Assembly (NCBI RefSeq): GCF_028453695.1
Contig: NC_135781.1
Location: forward strand, 16,615,640-16,679,639
Length of the DNA stretch: 64,000 nt
Direction of reading: 5' to 3'
Source of the DNA: Augochlora pura
Taxonomy: Eukaryota > Arthropoda > Insecta > Hymenoptera > Halictidae
Part shown: in pieces, positions 23,005 through 35,669 of the stretch
Layout of the letters: the number at the start of each line of letters is the position of its first letter
How positions within the stretch are numbered: position 1 is the stretch's first letter
The notes under the pieces: generated by a model
Told to the model about the DNA's origin: nothing
The model's input: only the letters and a program-made list of their open reading frames with translations
Databases searched by the model: none
Position numbers and translations under genes: made by a program

Positions 23005-26000
23005 TACTTAGGAGTAAAGGTAGAAGTATTAAATAATATTATTATAATATTTATATTATTTATAACATTTCACTTAACTGTCCCTATGCAAATTTCTTTA
23101 TACAGTTATGCGTTTTATAATTGTATACCATTTACAAAAAGAAATACAATTAATTTTTTTGTTTGTTAAGTTGTTACTTTATTTTTATTATTCTATTATA
23201 TATTCAATCGATTGTTAATTTTATTATCATAAATACTTTACTTTTCTTTTTACTAAAGAATGTTAATGTCGCTATACAAATTTCGTTCATCCTATACGGA
23301 AATGCAGCTTGGCGAAATCGTGTCGACGAAAGCATTGTTAGTGAAATAATAATTGCGAATTTTTCAATACACTAGACCCCATTTATTATCCGAGAAATAA
23401 GAAAGGATTATAGCCATCGGAGAACAATATTTTGAGTAAAATATTCTTACTATATCAATAGTACTATTCTTTTGAGATAAGCATAAGTCGTCTTATTAAA
23501 ACAAATAAACAGCGTGAATTAATTTAAGGATTTAATATCGTCGATAGTACGGGTTCGAGAGCAAGCGACTTGATATGGAGGTGCGAAGCCGATGCCGGGT
23601 CCGTGAAACGTTAAAATGGAAGGCGGATTTCAGCCGGAAATCTTATTAGAGTGATTTACGTGCCCGTATAATTTCAAACTATTTACGTAGGGTTGCTCGA
23701 CGGGCGTTACGTCGGCGCCGAGCGCCGTGAAGAAACCGGGGATGAAAATTGAGGATCTACTTACCGCGCCTCGCGGATCCCGGCATTGTCTTTCTACCTC
23801 GAGGACGCAAACTAATTTTCTTCCCCTTCGGCCACCCACAGGGGCGTCAGCCCCTTTGCAGCGGCCGCGTCTCGTCTCCGCGAGAAGCGGCGCGACGCAG
23901 CACGGCGCGGCTCTCGCTCGATTCGGCGCGGCCGTTTCTTTCGCTTCAATTCACCGGTTTCATTTGCCCACACGGCGCCGTACAATATAAAACACAGTTG
24001 AATCCACAACCTGCTCGTAAGAAAGGTGCCTTAATAACCGGCATAGGGAGTGGCAGCGAAATGCGACGCAACGAATCCCGGTAATAGCGTCGCGCTCGCT
24101 CGCGCGAAAAAATCTATAAGTACACCAGGCAAGAGGTCGATTGACTCCTCGCGCGTCTCACTGAGATTATTTTCCGTTATTTCTCGGGTGCCGCCGAGTC
24201 GAGGGAAGCTTTCAGAGATAGCTCCAGCGCGAAATACTGCCGGGATGTTCGGCGGCTGGCAGATTCGTGGAAAGCTCTTTAATAGAACGGCACCGTGTTT
24301 AACTTAAAACCGTGTAATATAGTCTTCGCTTTAATCTTCCATGAAACTCGTTTCGGAATCGTCACTCGCTGTTGACTTGCTGCAATTTTATAGTTTAATT
24401 TTTTAGGCGCAGGCCTCGCTACAAATCGTTTCGGTAGGCTTGCAACGGAACACTCGAGACTGCGCGTTCGCCTATAGGTGCTAATTAATTTACGCGCTAG
24501 GAAACGCGGAGCTTATAAAGCAGTAGCGGAATATTATCTAATGAGTTCGATTGACTTCGGACAGATTTGTACGCTGGTATAAAAAGTTCGAGGAATTAAA
24601 GAAAATGATTATTTCAATTGATTACTTCGTCACGCAATTTTCTCACGCACTGAAACTGATTTTTTGAGAAATAAAGAAAACACTCAATATAGGAAGTGTA
24701 CATGTGCAAAAATAGTTTCGAACCTTGCATTCTTCAATGAGGTAGTTTTAACTACTGTTTGTCCGATGTATTTTCAAAAAGACGTGCTTCGAATTAAATC
24801 ATACTTTACTAGATTATTAGATACATTGTGAAATAACCTTACATTAATATTAAATTTTTAATATTTATAGAAGCAATTCGTATCAGACTACAAATAAATA
24901 AATCATATTGTTCTAATGTATTGAAATTCAGTTATAAATAATTCATTCCTATTCAAAATTTCGCCGTTCTCGGCACACATTCTAATTGAATTCCTACCGT
25001 ATGGTACAGCCGGTGCATCTCAAAGTCTGTCGTAGTGGAGGGGTTAATGATTTCGCTAATGAAAGGAAACAATTTTAATCTCTTGCATCTATCCGTGTAC
25101 TTTCATACCTTGATTTTCATAACAGGAGAATCTTGTTTCGAATTAGAAGAAACATATGACATTTATTTTTAGCCCGACTCATTCTTAGAATGCAAGGAGT
25201 TAATGAAAGTTCCAATAAAAGTTCCCAAATAACAAAAGATTCGTTAATAATAAGGTTTTTTCGCGCCTAAAAAGTAGAGTGATCGAGAATATCGTAAAAT
25301 ATTGAAAAAAGGGGACAGATATTTGGAGAGAGTTTTGGAAATTTCGAATAACCTGAATGTATCGCTTATGTCTTTCTACGCCCTGCGTGGCTAGAGGAAA
25401 GAACGTAAGAGTGTGAGAGGAAAATAAAAGAAGAAGTGAGAGAATGACTAAGAATAAGACAGCAAGTGAGACGGAGCGAGAAAGAGTGTATACGAGAGAC
25501 AAAGACAGAGAGAGAATGATACGATAATCTGTAATGTTCTAATAAAATAATAATTTTATTAGAAATAAGCACTGTCAAATAGAATCCATTCGACACTGCT
25601 CGGTGCCTAGTCTCGACAAAATATGAAAAAATCATTGAAGTGTGAAAAATGGTAACTTTGAGAAAATATGTACCATTCTCAGTATCCGCAGTCGAGTAAC
25701 CACACTCCACATTGTATACAACGAGCATAGAAATACTACTCTTATTTGCTGGGAACAGCCGTCGTCGAAAAGGGGAAACTCATAAATGCCGGGGTCTTTC
25801 ATATCGTTACTGTTGCCCGGGCAGTCGAATTTGCCGGGCAAACGATCGTCGCGAAATATTTGGGTCGTCCCAAACTGGCCTGGTCACGGCCGGACAATCG
25901 GTTCGGGACTCGACAGAGCCGGGTCCGGCAAATTGAATTAAACCGACGTTATTTACAATGCGTCCCAAGTCGTCACGATTTATTTGCGGTTCGATAAAAG

Positions 26001-26965
26001 TTATGGTAACGATCGGGGAAAGGAGGGGCTCGTTTCTAGCAGTTGGCACGACAAAAGCTATCGACAAAACCGAATGAGTTAGTGCAGACACGGAAGGCGC
26101 GGGCGGAAGGGGTCACCGGTGAAAGCGTGAGACTTTTCTGCGCCTTTCCCTGCCGTTTCCTGCCACCCTCCTCACGAACGGTCCCGACTTCCTTTTGCAC
26201 ATTTTCCTGCATCCCTGCAACCTTCGCGAGTGGTCATTCGATATACGTGCCACTCGGAAATGTCGATAGCGAATTTCTTCGTGGAAAATCGGTGGAACGA
26301 GGGAACCGGGGATAAGTGCGAGCGCAGGGGTTGCTTTCCATCGGGAAGAAAGGGGGAAGCAGACCGGTAGATTTGCGAAGGTGGCGCGAGAGGACCGAGA
26401 AAGGTATAGAACGGAAAAAGAAACAGATAGAACCGGGGAGGAAGAACGGGAGAAGATAACAGGTCTCAGAGAAACGAGGGAGAACAAAGGGTGCTTATCG
26501 ACACCGCAGTTCTTATCCCTAGTAACTCCTTTTATTTTATCCGTTTCCGTTCCCGGGGCTTCGGGGCTAAAGCCTCGACTCGTACCTTGTATCTGAAAGA
26601 TAATCAGACCGAGACGTACTCGAACGCAGACCGCTATTTTCGACCGCCTCCCACCCACTTTCGCTCCTGTTACCGGTTCCGTTGAATTAAGAAACTGGAA
26701 ATATTATCGGCGCCTACCCTTCTCCACTCCTTGCCCAGACAAAAGAAAGTTTTGAGCGCGTTGACAGCCAACGGCTCGGTAAGTGGGAGAATTCGCGAGA
26801 CCGAAAACGAATATTTTAATCCTCTTCGATCAAGCTAGATTAACTCCCGCGGGGCTTTCTCCATCCCAGGCATCTGGAGTCGAATTTTCATCACAAAGCA
26901 AGAGTCTAATTGGAAACCGGGCTTACAACGAATGGAGCGGGTAAATCAATATTTAAAGGACTTAC
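23005..26965. other. Long non-coding interval, probably part of the downstream intron of the FN3 gene
   Basis: Positions 23005-23560 are AT-rich. Positions 23560-24300 and 25740-26900 are GC/CpG-rich islands with overlapping frames on both strands, including a 181-codon minus frame at 26113-26658 that has the Ser/Arg-rich composition of a chance frame. TTAA ends without matched partners are seen at 25044-25047 (…gaggggttaa) and 25200-25203 (…gcaaggagttaa). Being 3' of the exon at 26966 on the minus strand, this region is likely intronic if the gene continues in this direction. Confidence 0.4.
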
Positions 26966-27089
26966 CGAGTTTCGATGACGTAGTACTTGATCGGGTTGTA
27001 ATGAGAATTATCGTTTTGCGACCAGTTCAGAGTCACGGTTCTCGACGTAAAGCCTATTACCATAAGACTGTTCGGTGGATCAGGCATAT
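26966..27089 (-). CDS. Internal exon encoding the first half of a fibronectin type III domain
   Basis: Read on the minus strand, the exon follows an acceptor ttttcag (27090-27096) and precedes a donor gtaag (26961-26965). Its 124 bp encode 40 full codons with no stop, starting MPDPPNSLMV and continuing SRTVTLNW and YNPIKYYVIET. The Pro-rich start, the Trp at exon residue 22 and the Tyr-Tyr-Val strand at 35-37 are the signature of the A, B and C strands of a fibronectin type III domain, an extracellular fold of cell-adhesion molecules and receptor phosphatases. It enters in phase 1 (codon G|AT, Asp) and leaves in phase 2 (CG|N, Arg), so the rest of the domain is on a separate exon. I see no companion exon in the window, implying introns of tens of kb, as is common for neural adhesion genes. 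The exact gene cannot be named. Confidence 0.85.
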
Positions 27090-28350
27090 CTGAAAACAAA
27101 TTTTCTAATTTTAGCGCGACATTCGGTACAGGGTTCGTTGTGTGCTCGTTTCTCTTTACGAAAAACCGCGACCTTGGCTAACAAGCCCCATTCGTGTTTC
27201 GTTTGCATCGACTAGCCCATGAAATCTCTCCAGTCGCTTGCATTATAACTAATCAGAGTCGTAATGAAGATTTCATAATGTAATAGGTATGAGCCTTGTT
27301 CGTTTCCACCAAATTGTTTTTAATCAAGATTTACGAGTGGAAGGAAATAAGACATACGGGAACGCGTGTAAAGAGGATCGTCGCACGTTGCATGGTACAA
27401 AGTAGTAAAACACACAATTTCTCTGCCTGTATGAGCTGTTTTATAACAGTACTACCGGATTTCGTTAAGGATGTATTGAAGTGTAAACAACAAATGCAGT
27501 ATGTACAGGCACAACAAACGCACGATGCAGTTTTCATGAATTTACGAGTTTGTTTAGCATTTTTATGAATCCTTTAGACCCATTATAAAAGATTATTTGT
27601 TTTAATACGTCAACATTGCAACTTGTTGCCTGTCCAAATCCACATTATTTTAATACGCTTTATACACTTTTTAAACGTGTTTGTTGAGTTATTCTATCGC
27701 AATTAATCAAGTTGGTAGCTAACCAAATCAAGTTTCAGTTAAAATGATTCAAACAGAACAGCAAAGTTATACGTTTCTGATCAATGCTTGATTTTTCTAC
27801 TAGTTACTAGGATAGATACCCCAATTATCGTGCCACCGGATTAAAGATGTATCAAAAAAGGAAAAGTTTCCTGAACTTTGTTCAAAAGTTCCCTGAATGG
27901 AACATGATGATAAGTGAACATATTAAAAAAATATAGGCCATCAATTTATACAATATGTATAACACTTTCGTTTTTCTATACGTTTCTAATATGGGAGTAC
28001 GAAAATTGGGACATCTACTCTACTATCAGTATTGTTTCATGTTCTTCAATCGGTTTTCAATTATATATCTGTCTTATGATGCCACAGATTGATTTTTACA
28101 GAGCCTGGCATAGCAATATTTGAGAATGGAGACTCCAAGTAGAAACTGGCGATTATGATCGGAAATGAGAGGGAAGCAGTAATTCGGCTCTCTTCGACTA
28201 TGACTTTATTCACAAACTTAACACTACTTACTAATACATAATAATTACTGTTGTTAAAAACATTGATGACATAAGGTTCATAGTTTTTTTTATAACCACT
28301 AGCCAAATCTTAAAGTATTTAGTGAACTTATTAGGCTTCTTCTATATTTG
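27090..28350. other. Non-coding interval upstream of the FN3 exon
   Basis: The sequence is AT-rich with chance frames only. A 90-codon plus frame at 27296-27568 resembles nothing I know. If the FN3 gene extends upstream through this DNA, the interval is intronic. Confidence 0.4.
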
Positions 28351-28466
28351 TTAAAGTAACTGGCATATTGGATCATGGCATGACCCAAATTAAAACAAAA
28401 AAGTTGTTTAAAATAGGCATACAATGTTGGGTCACTTGTGACTCCATCACAGCTGTTACTGGTTAA
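28351..28466. mobile_element. Small TTAA-bounded hairpin element, 116 bp
   Basis: TTAA at 28351-28354 is followed by agtaactggcatattgga and catgacccaa. TTAA at 28463-28466, read in reverse, gives ttaaccagtaacagc, then tgga, tca and gtgacccaa. The arms match imperfectly over about 38 bases around a short AT-rich loop. It fits a very short TTAA-type MITE, but the match is moderate. Confidence 0.5.
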
Positions 28467-29627
28467 AAAAGGCAAAGAGGCAGATTTTCGACTCTAGGAA
28501 TTGTTTCTTCTGCAACGCTAGATGTTAAATGTATGTTTGTTTAGACGCTGATAAATAGAGCAGTATATTTCTTATGTTAACATAAGCGTTTCAAATTTTT
28601 TCAAAAATTTGGCATTTCAAAATTATTGTCGAATACAGAATCTAATAATACCACACTCTATTTCCTTCGGAAATAATTGTATAGATTTTGTGAAATCAAA
28701 CATTAAGTTTGAGAAACGTTTTAAGTGATACAGCTGTTTAAGCTAATGCATACGACCACATAATACTAGTCGAAAGCGATGAATTTCAGTAACGTTTCCA
28801 ACTGTTGTAGACAAGTTTAATGAAATTTCAAGGATCAGCGCTGCGTCGGTGCCGGCGTCGACGTCGACAGCGGTGTTCCAAGGATAATTCGCGGGGATCG
28901 TGCATTGAACTTTCCCGTTTAAACCGCCAATTAAAACATTTCATCGTCAGGTGTAAAGAGGGCAACCTTCAAAGAAGTTTCCCGACATAAACACCGGTCA
29001 CGCCCGTTACCGCGGCTACATCGGATAAGAGTGAACCGTTTAATATGCGCCACCATGCAACCGTAGAGATATAACATTGCGCGCACGTTGCATAAGATCA
29101 TAAATGAGAACAGGGACCTGCAAGCCCCGCGGATGGAGTCGTCATCCTTCTCCGACCTCAGCCAGCATATCGCACCTTTCCCAGTTGTTCTCGTTCTACA
29201 ACCACCACCGCCGCCACCACCGCTATCCCAGCATCGTCGTAGCAACATTTTGCAGAGACCCTTCGCAACGCGAGTAGAAGCTGGTCACAGTTACCACCGA
29301 GCAATTAATCGTCCATTGTAAGCGCAGCCTGTTGCGACGACCTCTGCTGTTTCCTACTCTCGCTTCCCACCCCCGTCCTCCTCCACCTTTTAATTCGACG
29401 CATCGTTTACACTCACCTAATTAAGATCCAAGGATACCGGCTGCTTAAATATGCACAGGTCGGATGCCACATTTCCCATGGTTTTTTCTCTTTTGCTTTT
29501 CTAAATTGCTTTTCGCTGATGCATTGTTCCTAAGTGCTATACCGAGGAGTACAAAATTGTTTACATTTTATCGCAACCGAGATTCTTTAAGAAATCGTTT
29601 CAGATATTTCTGTTCGTATTAGTATTA
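28467..29627. other. Non-coding interval with GC-rich part at 28840-29400
   Basis: A ccaccgccgccaccaccgc triplet stretch near 29202-29222 gives a Pro-rich frame on one strand and a Gly-rich frame on the other; neither is a credible gene. The rest is AT-rich. Confidence 0.45.
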
Positions 29628-30608
29628 TTAACACTAGCTTTACGGAGATGTCTTACATACCTATCTGTACGGTACGCGACAATTTGACGCATGTTAAAAT
29701 AATAAACATTTTGTAGAATAAGTAATTTGTTTTTAAAGGAATACTTATTACCATACAGGTATATCGATATCAAAATGATACGGTATTTTATAAGTCGTTT
29801 GGTGAAGAGTAAAATATTATCTGTATCATGAAAAATGTAGCACCTTGGGATGAGATGAATTTTATATCATTTTCTGAATCTGAAAGGACATGCTCCTTTT
29901 TTCTTTTGGAAGGTACATTTCAGAAAATTTCGTCTTCCCTATCTGCTGATTCCACTATTTGAACATTTTCACAATATTGCATAATTTCAATTTCATCTTG
30001 CGTTTGATGAAACTAGTTTCCCCTTTTGTCGCTGTTTTCATCAGAACTACCATCTCTTAGACAGATTTTGTTTTTCAACGTATATTTACCTCGTTTGGCC
30101 ATATTCTATGGAGAAGACTTATTCATAAAACAATATACAACTTGAATTGACATTAATGTTTATACTGTTACTTACAATATCGTGATATTTATTTCCTCAA
30201 TGCACAAACAAACAATACTTCCAAAATCTTAAATTTCAAAGTATGCTTGCACTATGATTATAGCTAAAATATAGTATCATTGGTTTTCTCAATGCTTATT
30301 ACTTTTCAGCACGCGATTTTATAAATAAGGAACGTAAAAGTAGTCCTGTAACAGCCACTGGAAAGTTGAGATAACGGAATTTGTGTACTGCCTTAACATT
30401 GTGTCAATTTGACATGTTCGTAGAGATAGGTATATACACATAGAAAATTTCGAAATTCAAAGGGGTAGATGAAAATCAATTTTGACAAATATTCGTCTTG
30501 CTAACTGGATAATTGTAAGTATGCGTAGTAAGAGATAAATTTAACCGATTCCCTCTATGTGAGATTGAAAATGCGTCAAATTAACGCGCTTCGTAGACCT
30601 AATGTTAA
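29628..30608 (-). mobile_element. Decayed piggyBac-like element with TTAA ends
   Basis: TTAA at 29628-29631 opens ttaacactagctttacg, and TTAA at 30605-30608 read in reverse gives ttaacattaggtctacg, so the ends form an imperfect inverted repeat of about 17 bases. Both ends also carry an atttgacgca word within 70 bases. A second inverted copy of subterminal sequence (gataggtat, gtcaatttgac) lies at about 30397-30440. Inside, the minus strand encodes a broken acidic N-terminal frame (see 29840-30102). The element is 981 bp, too short for a complete piggyBac, so most of the transposase gene is missing. Confidence 0.65.
29840..30102 (-). pseudogene. Broken N-terminal frame of a piggyBac-type transposase
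   Basis: From an ATG at 30102-30100 the minus strand reads MAKRGKYTLKNKICLRDGSS, then DENSDK, a stop, and further in the same frame DEIEIMQYCENVQIVES and, after another stop, HVLSDSENDIKFISS. A basic start followed by clusters of Asp, Glu and Ser is typical of the regulatory N-terminus that precedes the DDE domain in piggyBac transposases. The assignment rests on composition plus the TTAA ends, since no catalytic region remains. Confidence 0.5.
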
Positions 30609-33600
30609 ATATATTAGTAATACTAAATCTCGACGAATGTATTTTTTATGATATTTTACAGGGGAAGTAGGCTGATACATTTATACACTTATAATAAGCG
30701 TAGCTAAAATTTTAGCTAAATATGGCTAGTCATTTATGAACAAATTTAGTCCAACCGTGCTATTGGAATATATGCGCGCCCACAGCAATTTTTACAAAAT
30801 TTACGCCTCGTATATATGCAAAATTTTAACTGTGCCTGTTGTACCGTGATGATGTCATGAATGATTTGAAATGCGGTGGCGTATGGTAGCAAAGTGGATT
30901 CGATTGGTTGGAGACGAAGCTTACAGACATTTTCAACTAGAGCGCCGAAGCAGTCACACACTAATCGGATGGTGCGACGAAGAGAGGCGTAGAGAGTAGT
31001 TGATGTGTTAACACAACACATAATGCGCCCGCGTGGGTCAAAAATATACAATTAAAATATTCTCGTATGATGATATCAGATTTTGTCAAATTATTGTATG
31101 CTTGCGTATATGTAACATGTTACATGGTAAGAGAATAGCAATCATCTTTTGAGTTAAGATCAATCATTTTCAACTTCAAGTTAACAAATCTCGGAAACGG
31201 CATAAAATATCCTGAGATTGAAATAATTTATAATTTGATGCTTGTTATATTATACGAATCTACAAAGTTTTTGCGTTTAGAGTGCATCGAACAATTTGAA
31301 ACACATTAGTATTAGTTTGTTGCAACGAACGTTTTCGACCATGGTTGCCCTTCCTTAGCATCCAAGTTAGCGAGAACCAAAACGGCGTTTTCCGACACTC
31401 TGAAAGAAGCAGCCAGGCTGTCTGACAAAAGAGCAATCAAAAGTCCAAAGTGTCTGAGTTATTTGTTATGTTTACGCGTTCGAGAAGCAAGTTGTTACGA
31501 CCATTACATAATACACGCACTGAAACGAACAAAGACATTTAGAGTAGACTTCGTAGAGTAATTTTCTGCTTCATATCAACTAATCATTCTTCTCCGTATA
31601 AAATGGAGCTTAATAAACGGATATCCTCTGAGTGTTCTCCATGACGAGACGCAGAGCTGCTACCAGATAAAGTGATTTCGATACTTCTCTCAGGAGGCTA
31701 TTGAATTCCATTCAGTCATCAGCGGGGAACAGTGCCGAGTCTAACTCGCCAGCTCAGCGGTGTATCAGAACTCGAGGAATATAAGAGCAGCATGAATTGA
31801 GAAGAAGAAGAAGAAGAAGAAGAAGCGAGGGGTTCGCGCCCTATCGTTACTCTTTCCTTGAGGGCATCTCGTGGGAAATCAATAAAAATACCATTAAATT
31901 ATCCCGCCGACACCAGGTAGACTTTTCTTTTTGATCCGAGCTGGGCCATTTGATCCACTCGATCCTTTTGCTCTTTCCCCGACACGGCGAACTAAGCAGT
32001 TTCCTCGCCACGATCACGTCGTAACAGGAATCGCGGCTCTTATAAACGCTAAATTTATAAAACGGTTAGCTTCCCCCAATGCCGATTTTCTCGTTCCACG
32101 CCGAACAATTAAGCCGAGTCCGGGGAAGGGATGAAATTTATAGAAAATAAAGAAGAAACGACCGTGTTACGGTTCGTTCGCTTCGTTAATTCCGCGGGCT
32201 GGTTAAACGCAACTTTACATCGGGCCCCGCCTCGAATTTCCATTTTCTCATTAATAATTCATGTTACCGCAGTTCCAGGGGGTCAACAGCTGGCATTCCT
32301 TCAAGCGCAAACGACTCCTTCCAGACAAGGAAACGGAACAATAAACCGCGCTGTCGCCGTTTAACGAATCTCGCCCGGGAAGAGCAATCGGTCCGTCTCC
32401 CACGCTGCATTGATATATCGGAATCGAAGAAACGATGCGGGCTCATTTACGCAAGCTTATCTGGTGTACGTGAATACGCACGAAGGCTTAACGAAGCCAC
32501 TCGGACTTATTGCTTGGCATTTGCCATCCTGTCGGATCATATCTCGAAACAACGTTTAGAGGAACTGCATGGGCTCTGTTCGGCCGTGAATGCTCGAGAT
32601 TTTACCACTATTTTTCTCAATTAGAGTCGACCGCGATACCGGAACTCTGTTACGAAACGCGTCTTCCGCTTGGGTAACGAGTATCGTGGATGCCTGATAC
32701 CAGAAGTTATATAGGCCACGCCGGTATGCCGACCTAACTGCACATATAGTAGAAGGACGCCGCGCCGCCGCGGCCGCCGCACAGCCACGCCACGCTGCCA
32801 CGCCGTCCTTTACTAGACGCGGAATATAAATTCCGGAGAGACCGTTTACCAAAATTTATGAGCGTCATTTTAAGAACTGTTTTGCCTTGCTCGGCCATAT
32901 GGCTCCCACGTAAATATCTCTCACTCCGTTTTGTCATTAGAGCTTAGCATTTAACCATTAACCCTCCGCGTTCTTCCCTCTTCTCTTTTCGGAGTTTCAT
33001 GCTTTCTTCTTTTTTCTTACCTTATTGCACTGTTATTGGAACACGAAATACTGCTACTCGGAAAATAGTTGGATGTTAAATCGTTATGATCGTACACGAT
33101 AATATCATTCTTGGTATTTATATGTTTGATAACGATTGCCAGTTGTGACAAGTATAAAGAAAGACGAATTTCGAGATTTTTATAAAATTTTTGTCAAACG
33201 AAAGTTTGTTCAATTCTTCATCATCTCTGATTGCAAGTTATAAATGTTGTGGAATAATTCCGACCTTCTCGTTGTCACGCGTTAAGTTTCCCGCCAATTC
33301 CAAAACTTTAGCGACCAGATTTTCCATAACGATAGTCAAGTAAATGGGAATTTCGGCGCTAACTCATTCTGCGTAGTTTTCCTTTCTCAGAAACCTGTGA
33401 ATACGGTCTTCGGAGAATTACAATCTAGCCCTATTGGAACGAAATTTCGTCTTCGCGTTACCTTTTCCATCTTTGCCACGGACATTTCTCAGCGTTTCGT
33501 CTCGGTTCGATTAGGTTCGGAACGGAATATACTGAAATACAATTTCAACGAACCTTCACCAAATTAGGGAGATGCAATAGATTAGTGTAAAAATTACTTT

Positions 33601-35126
33601 TCAAGTCGGAGCAAATAATTCAATCATTCATAAAAGAATACTATGGTCGACAAAATGTTAAATCGCGTTATTTTTCGAAACGAAAACTGACTTGTTCAAA
33701 GTAATTAAAATATTTTATAGCATACACATGTATACAGTTCAAATTCGCCGAGTGCAACATCAACTCAATTCCACAATTTTCGCCTTAATGGGGAACCATT
33801 TTGAGAAGTATAAAGAGACATCGACCATCAAAACGAGAGAAATAAGATTATTGTCAAAAGTGAGCTGAAATCGAACGATCTGCATAATCATCGCGCGGAA
33901 TATGCAATAAAATAAATAATAATCGTTATTTCCTGCGAGAACCAGCTGATATTAACCTAAATCTAATGTAAAATCAATACAGACCAACGTATGATCAGTA
34001 CGCATAGGATCATTAGTTCTATAACTAAACTGCAAACCTGTATGCATGTATAATTTAAATGTACAAAATTCGGGGAATTGGAAATTTCAGTAAAAAATAT
34101 AATATCGTAACTGATTCTTATTTTCTCAGTTTTTACATGAATGATTAATCAGAAAAATTAATTTTTCAACCCCTTGCCCTATTTACATATAATATAACAT
34201 TAGCGTCGTTATGAACATGGATGTAATGCACGTTTTTCAAATCGAAATCAAATTGTAAACAATATTTAAACGTTAAAGTGAAACTTGGTATATAATAAAT
34301 ATATAAACTCCCTTTCTCGTGCAAGAATTTACTTAAACAAAAGAACTGCTGATTGGTTTAAATTTACAAACAAATTATTTATTAGTAATTGTCATGGTTA
34401 TTCGAATAAAAATGGAATAAAACACACTGAAACTGCACGCGGCAATTACCCAACTACTCAGTCTTTACCTAAAGCACCACGGAGAGAAAAGTGTCACTTA
34501 CTGCGACAATTTAAAAACTCTCCCAGTTTTCACTGGCCAATTAAGGTCAACGATAGTCGCAAGCAGGTATTAACCGCAGTCGTATCATTCCGAGCAAACA
34601 CGTTCGCCGGAGTGTCTCATCCGATATTGGATCTCACGAAAGTGAATCCGTCGCAACTCTTTCTGTCGGTATAGCCCCTCCTCCTCCCCGGGCGTTAGTT
34701 TTTCTTATCTCAACACACGGTAGCGTCCTCAAGTAAATACTTGATCGGATAAAGTAGTGAAGGGTACCGCGAACGTTCAATCGGGCTTTATTGGAACGTC
34801 ACCGATACCATCTGGGCCTCTTCTTACGTTCCGCGCGACATACGTATTTGCCGGGGAGCGTACCGTTCCAACCGTTCCAACACCCACGCATTCTTCGACT
34901 TCCAATATCCCTCGTAAAGTTTCCTTCTACTTAATCGTCGCAATAATACTAGCCATTAGCCGGCATAATATCCGCAAATTAAAGTCGCTGATGGTTTGGA
35001 AACCGTGGACGTTCCTGGCTCGTTCTTAGGATGACCCACAAGTTCTTTCCGCGCCACGCTATGTATGACCTCGACAATATGCTCGATGAAAGTCCGCGAT
35101 TAGAGTGCGCGAGATAGTGGATGCCG
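30609..35126. other. Long non-coding interval with GC-rich island 31700-32950
   Basis: Positions 30740-31060 are richer in GC than their surroundings and open for 101 codons on the minus strand (Cys-rich translation); I cannot assign it, and it may be a mobile-element piece. Positions 31700-32950 form a GC-rich island with chance frames. The remainder is AT-rich, with a possible lone element end caaccccttgccc near 34170. A GC-richer stretch at 34430-35030 has frames without family resemblance. Confidence 0.45.
31801..31825 (+). repeat. (GAA)8 triplet microsatellite
   Basis: Eight uninterrupted gaa triplets plus one base follow ttgagaag-like sequence. There is no coding context. Confidence 0.95.
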
Positions 35127-35654
35127 TTAACCCCTTGCCTTACCATTTTCTTTACGATTACTATGATTAGAATTTTTTCGATCGCACCAATTTCTTAGAA
35201 GAAAAAGGAATTTTATATTTATTGTGTGCTTACATCTAGTTAACACGTTCACGCCGGGGCCGATTTTCATTTGTTTTGCTATGAGGCGGCACTGAAATTA
35301 ATATCGCGCTTCATCTGGCGGCGCGTAGTTATTCCCTGTTCAGACCTGCGTACGCGTTGTTTGTTGCTCTGCAGTACAGTGAGATCTTATTGTGCAAGTT
35401 TTGCAACTCGTGCCGTTGTTTCATCCTGACCACAAATTTCTGACAGTAAGTATAATTAGAAAGGTGATAGGACAGTTTAGTGCGGGGAACCGGTGGGCCG
35501 CGCCGGCGTGAACGTGTTAAATATTTAAAAATTGGTGACAAGAGCGTAAAATTTGATTCTTCCTGAAAGGAGCGGATAAACATTCATTTTTAACAGCTTA
35601 TTAGTAGAAATTTCTATCACGAGTTTGACTCGTTAAAGTACGGCCAGGGGTTGA
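35127..35654. mobile_element. TTAA element, family F, copy interrupted by family G
   Basis: The left end ttaaccccttgccttacc at 35127 is matched by the inverted right end gtacggccaggggttga at 35654, where the terminal TTAA has become TTGA. The left part is collinear with 19428-19540 and the right part with 19545-19640, but at 35240-35520 a second element interrupts it. Without the insert the host would be about 251 bp. Near the right end it has cgagtttgactcg, a subterminal palindrome also found in other TTAA elements of this window. Confidence 0.8.
35240..35520. mobile_element. TTAA element, family G, nested in family F
   Basis: TTAA at 35240-35243 and 35517-35520 flank an insert whose first 18 bases, ttaacacgttcacgccgg, are repeated perfectly inverted at the other end. 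The truncated host copy at 19428 has a single TTAA (gattaaatat) at the corresponding point, so the insertion duplicated TTAA, as piggyBac transposases do. The insert is GC-richer than the host and non-coding. Confidence 0.9.
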
Positions 35655-35669
35655 CATTCCCACGACAAC

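Noticed and set aside
25044..25203. TTAA element between the TTAA at 25044 and 25200
   Set aside because: The two ends face the same way (both are right-hand ends) and do not form an inverted repeat; they probably belong to two decayed elements.
26113..26658. 181-codon minus-strand open frame
   Set aside because: Ser/Arg/Pro-rich, with overlapping open frames on the plus strand in a GC-rich island; no motif, no splice signals and no family resemblance.
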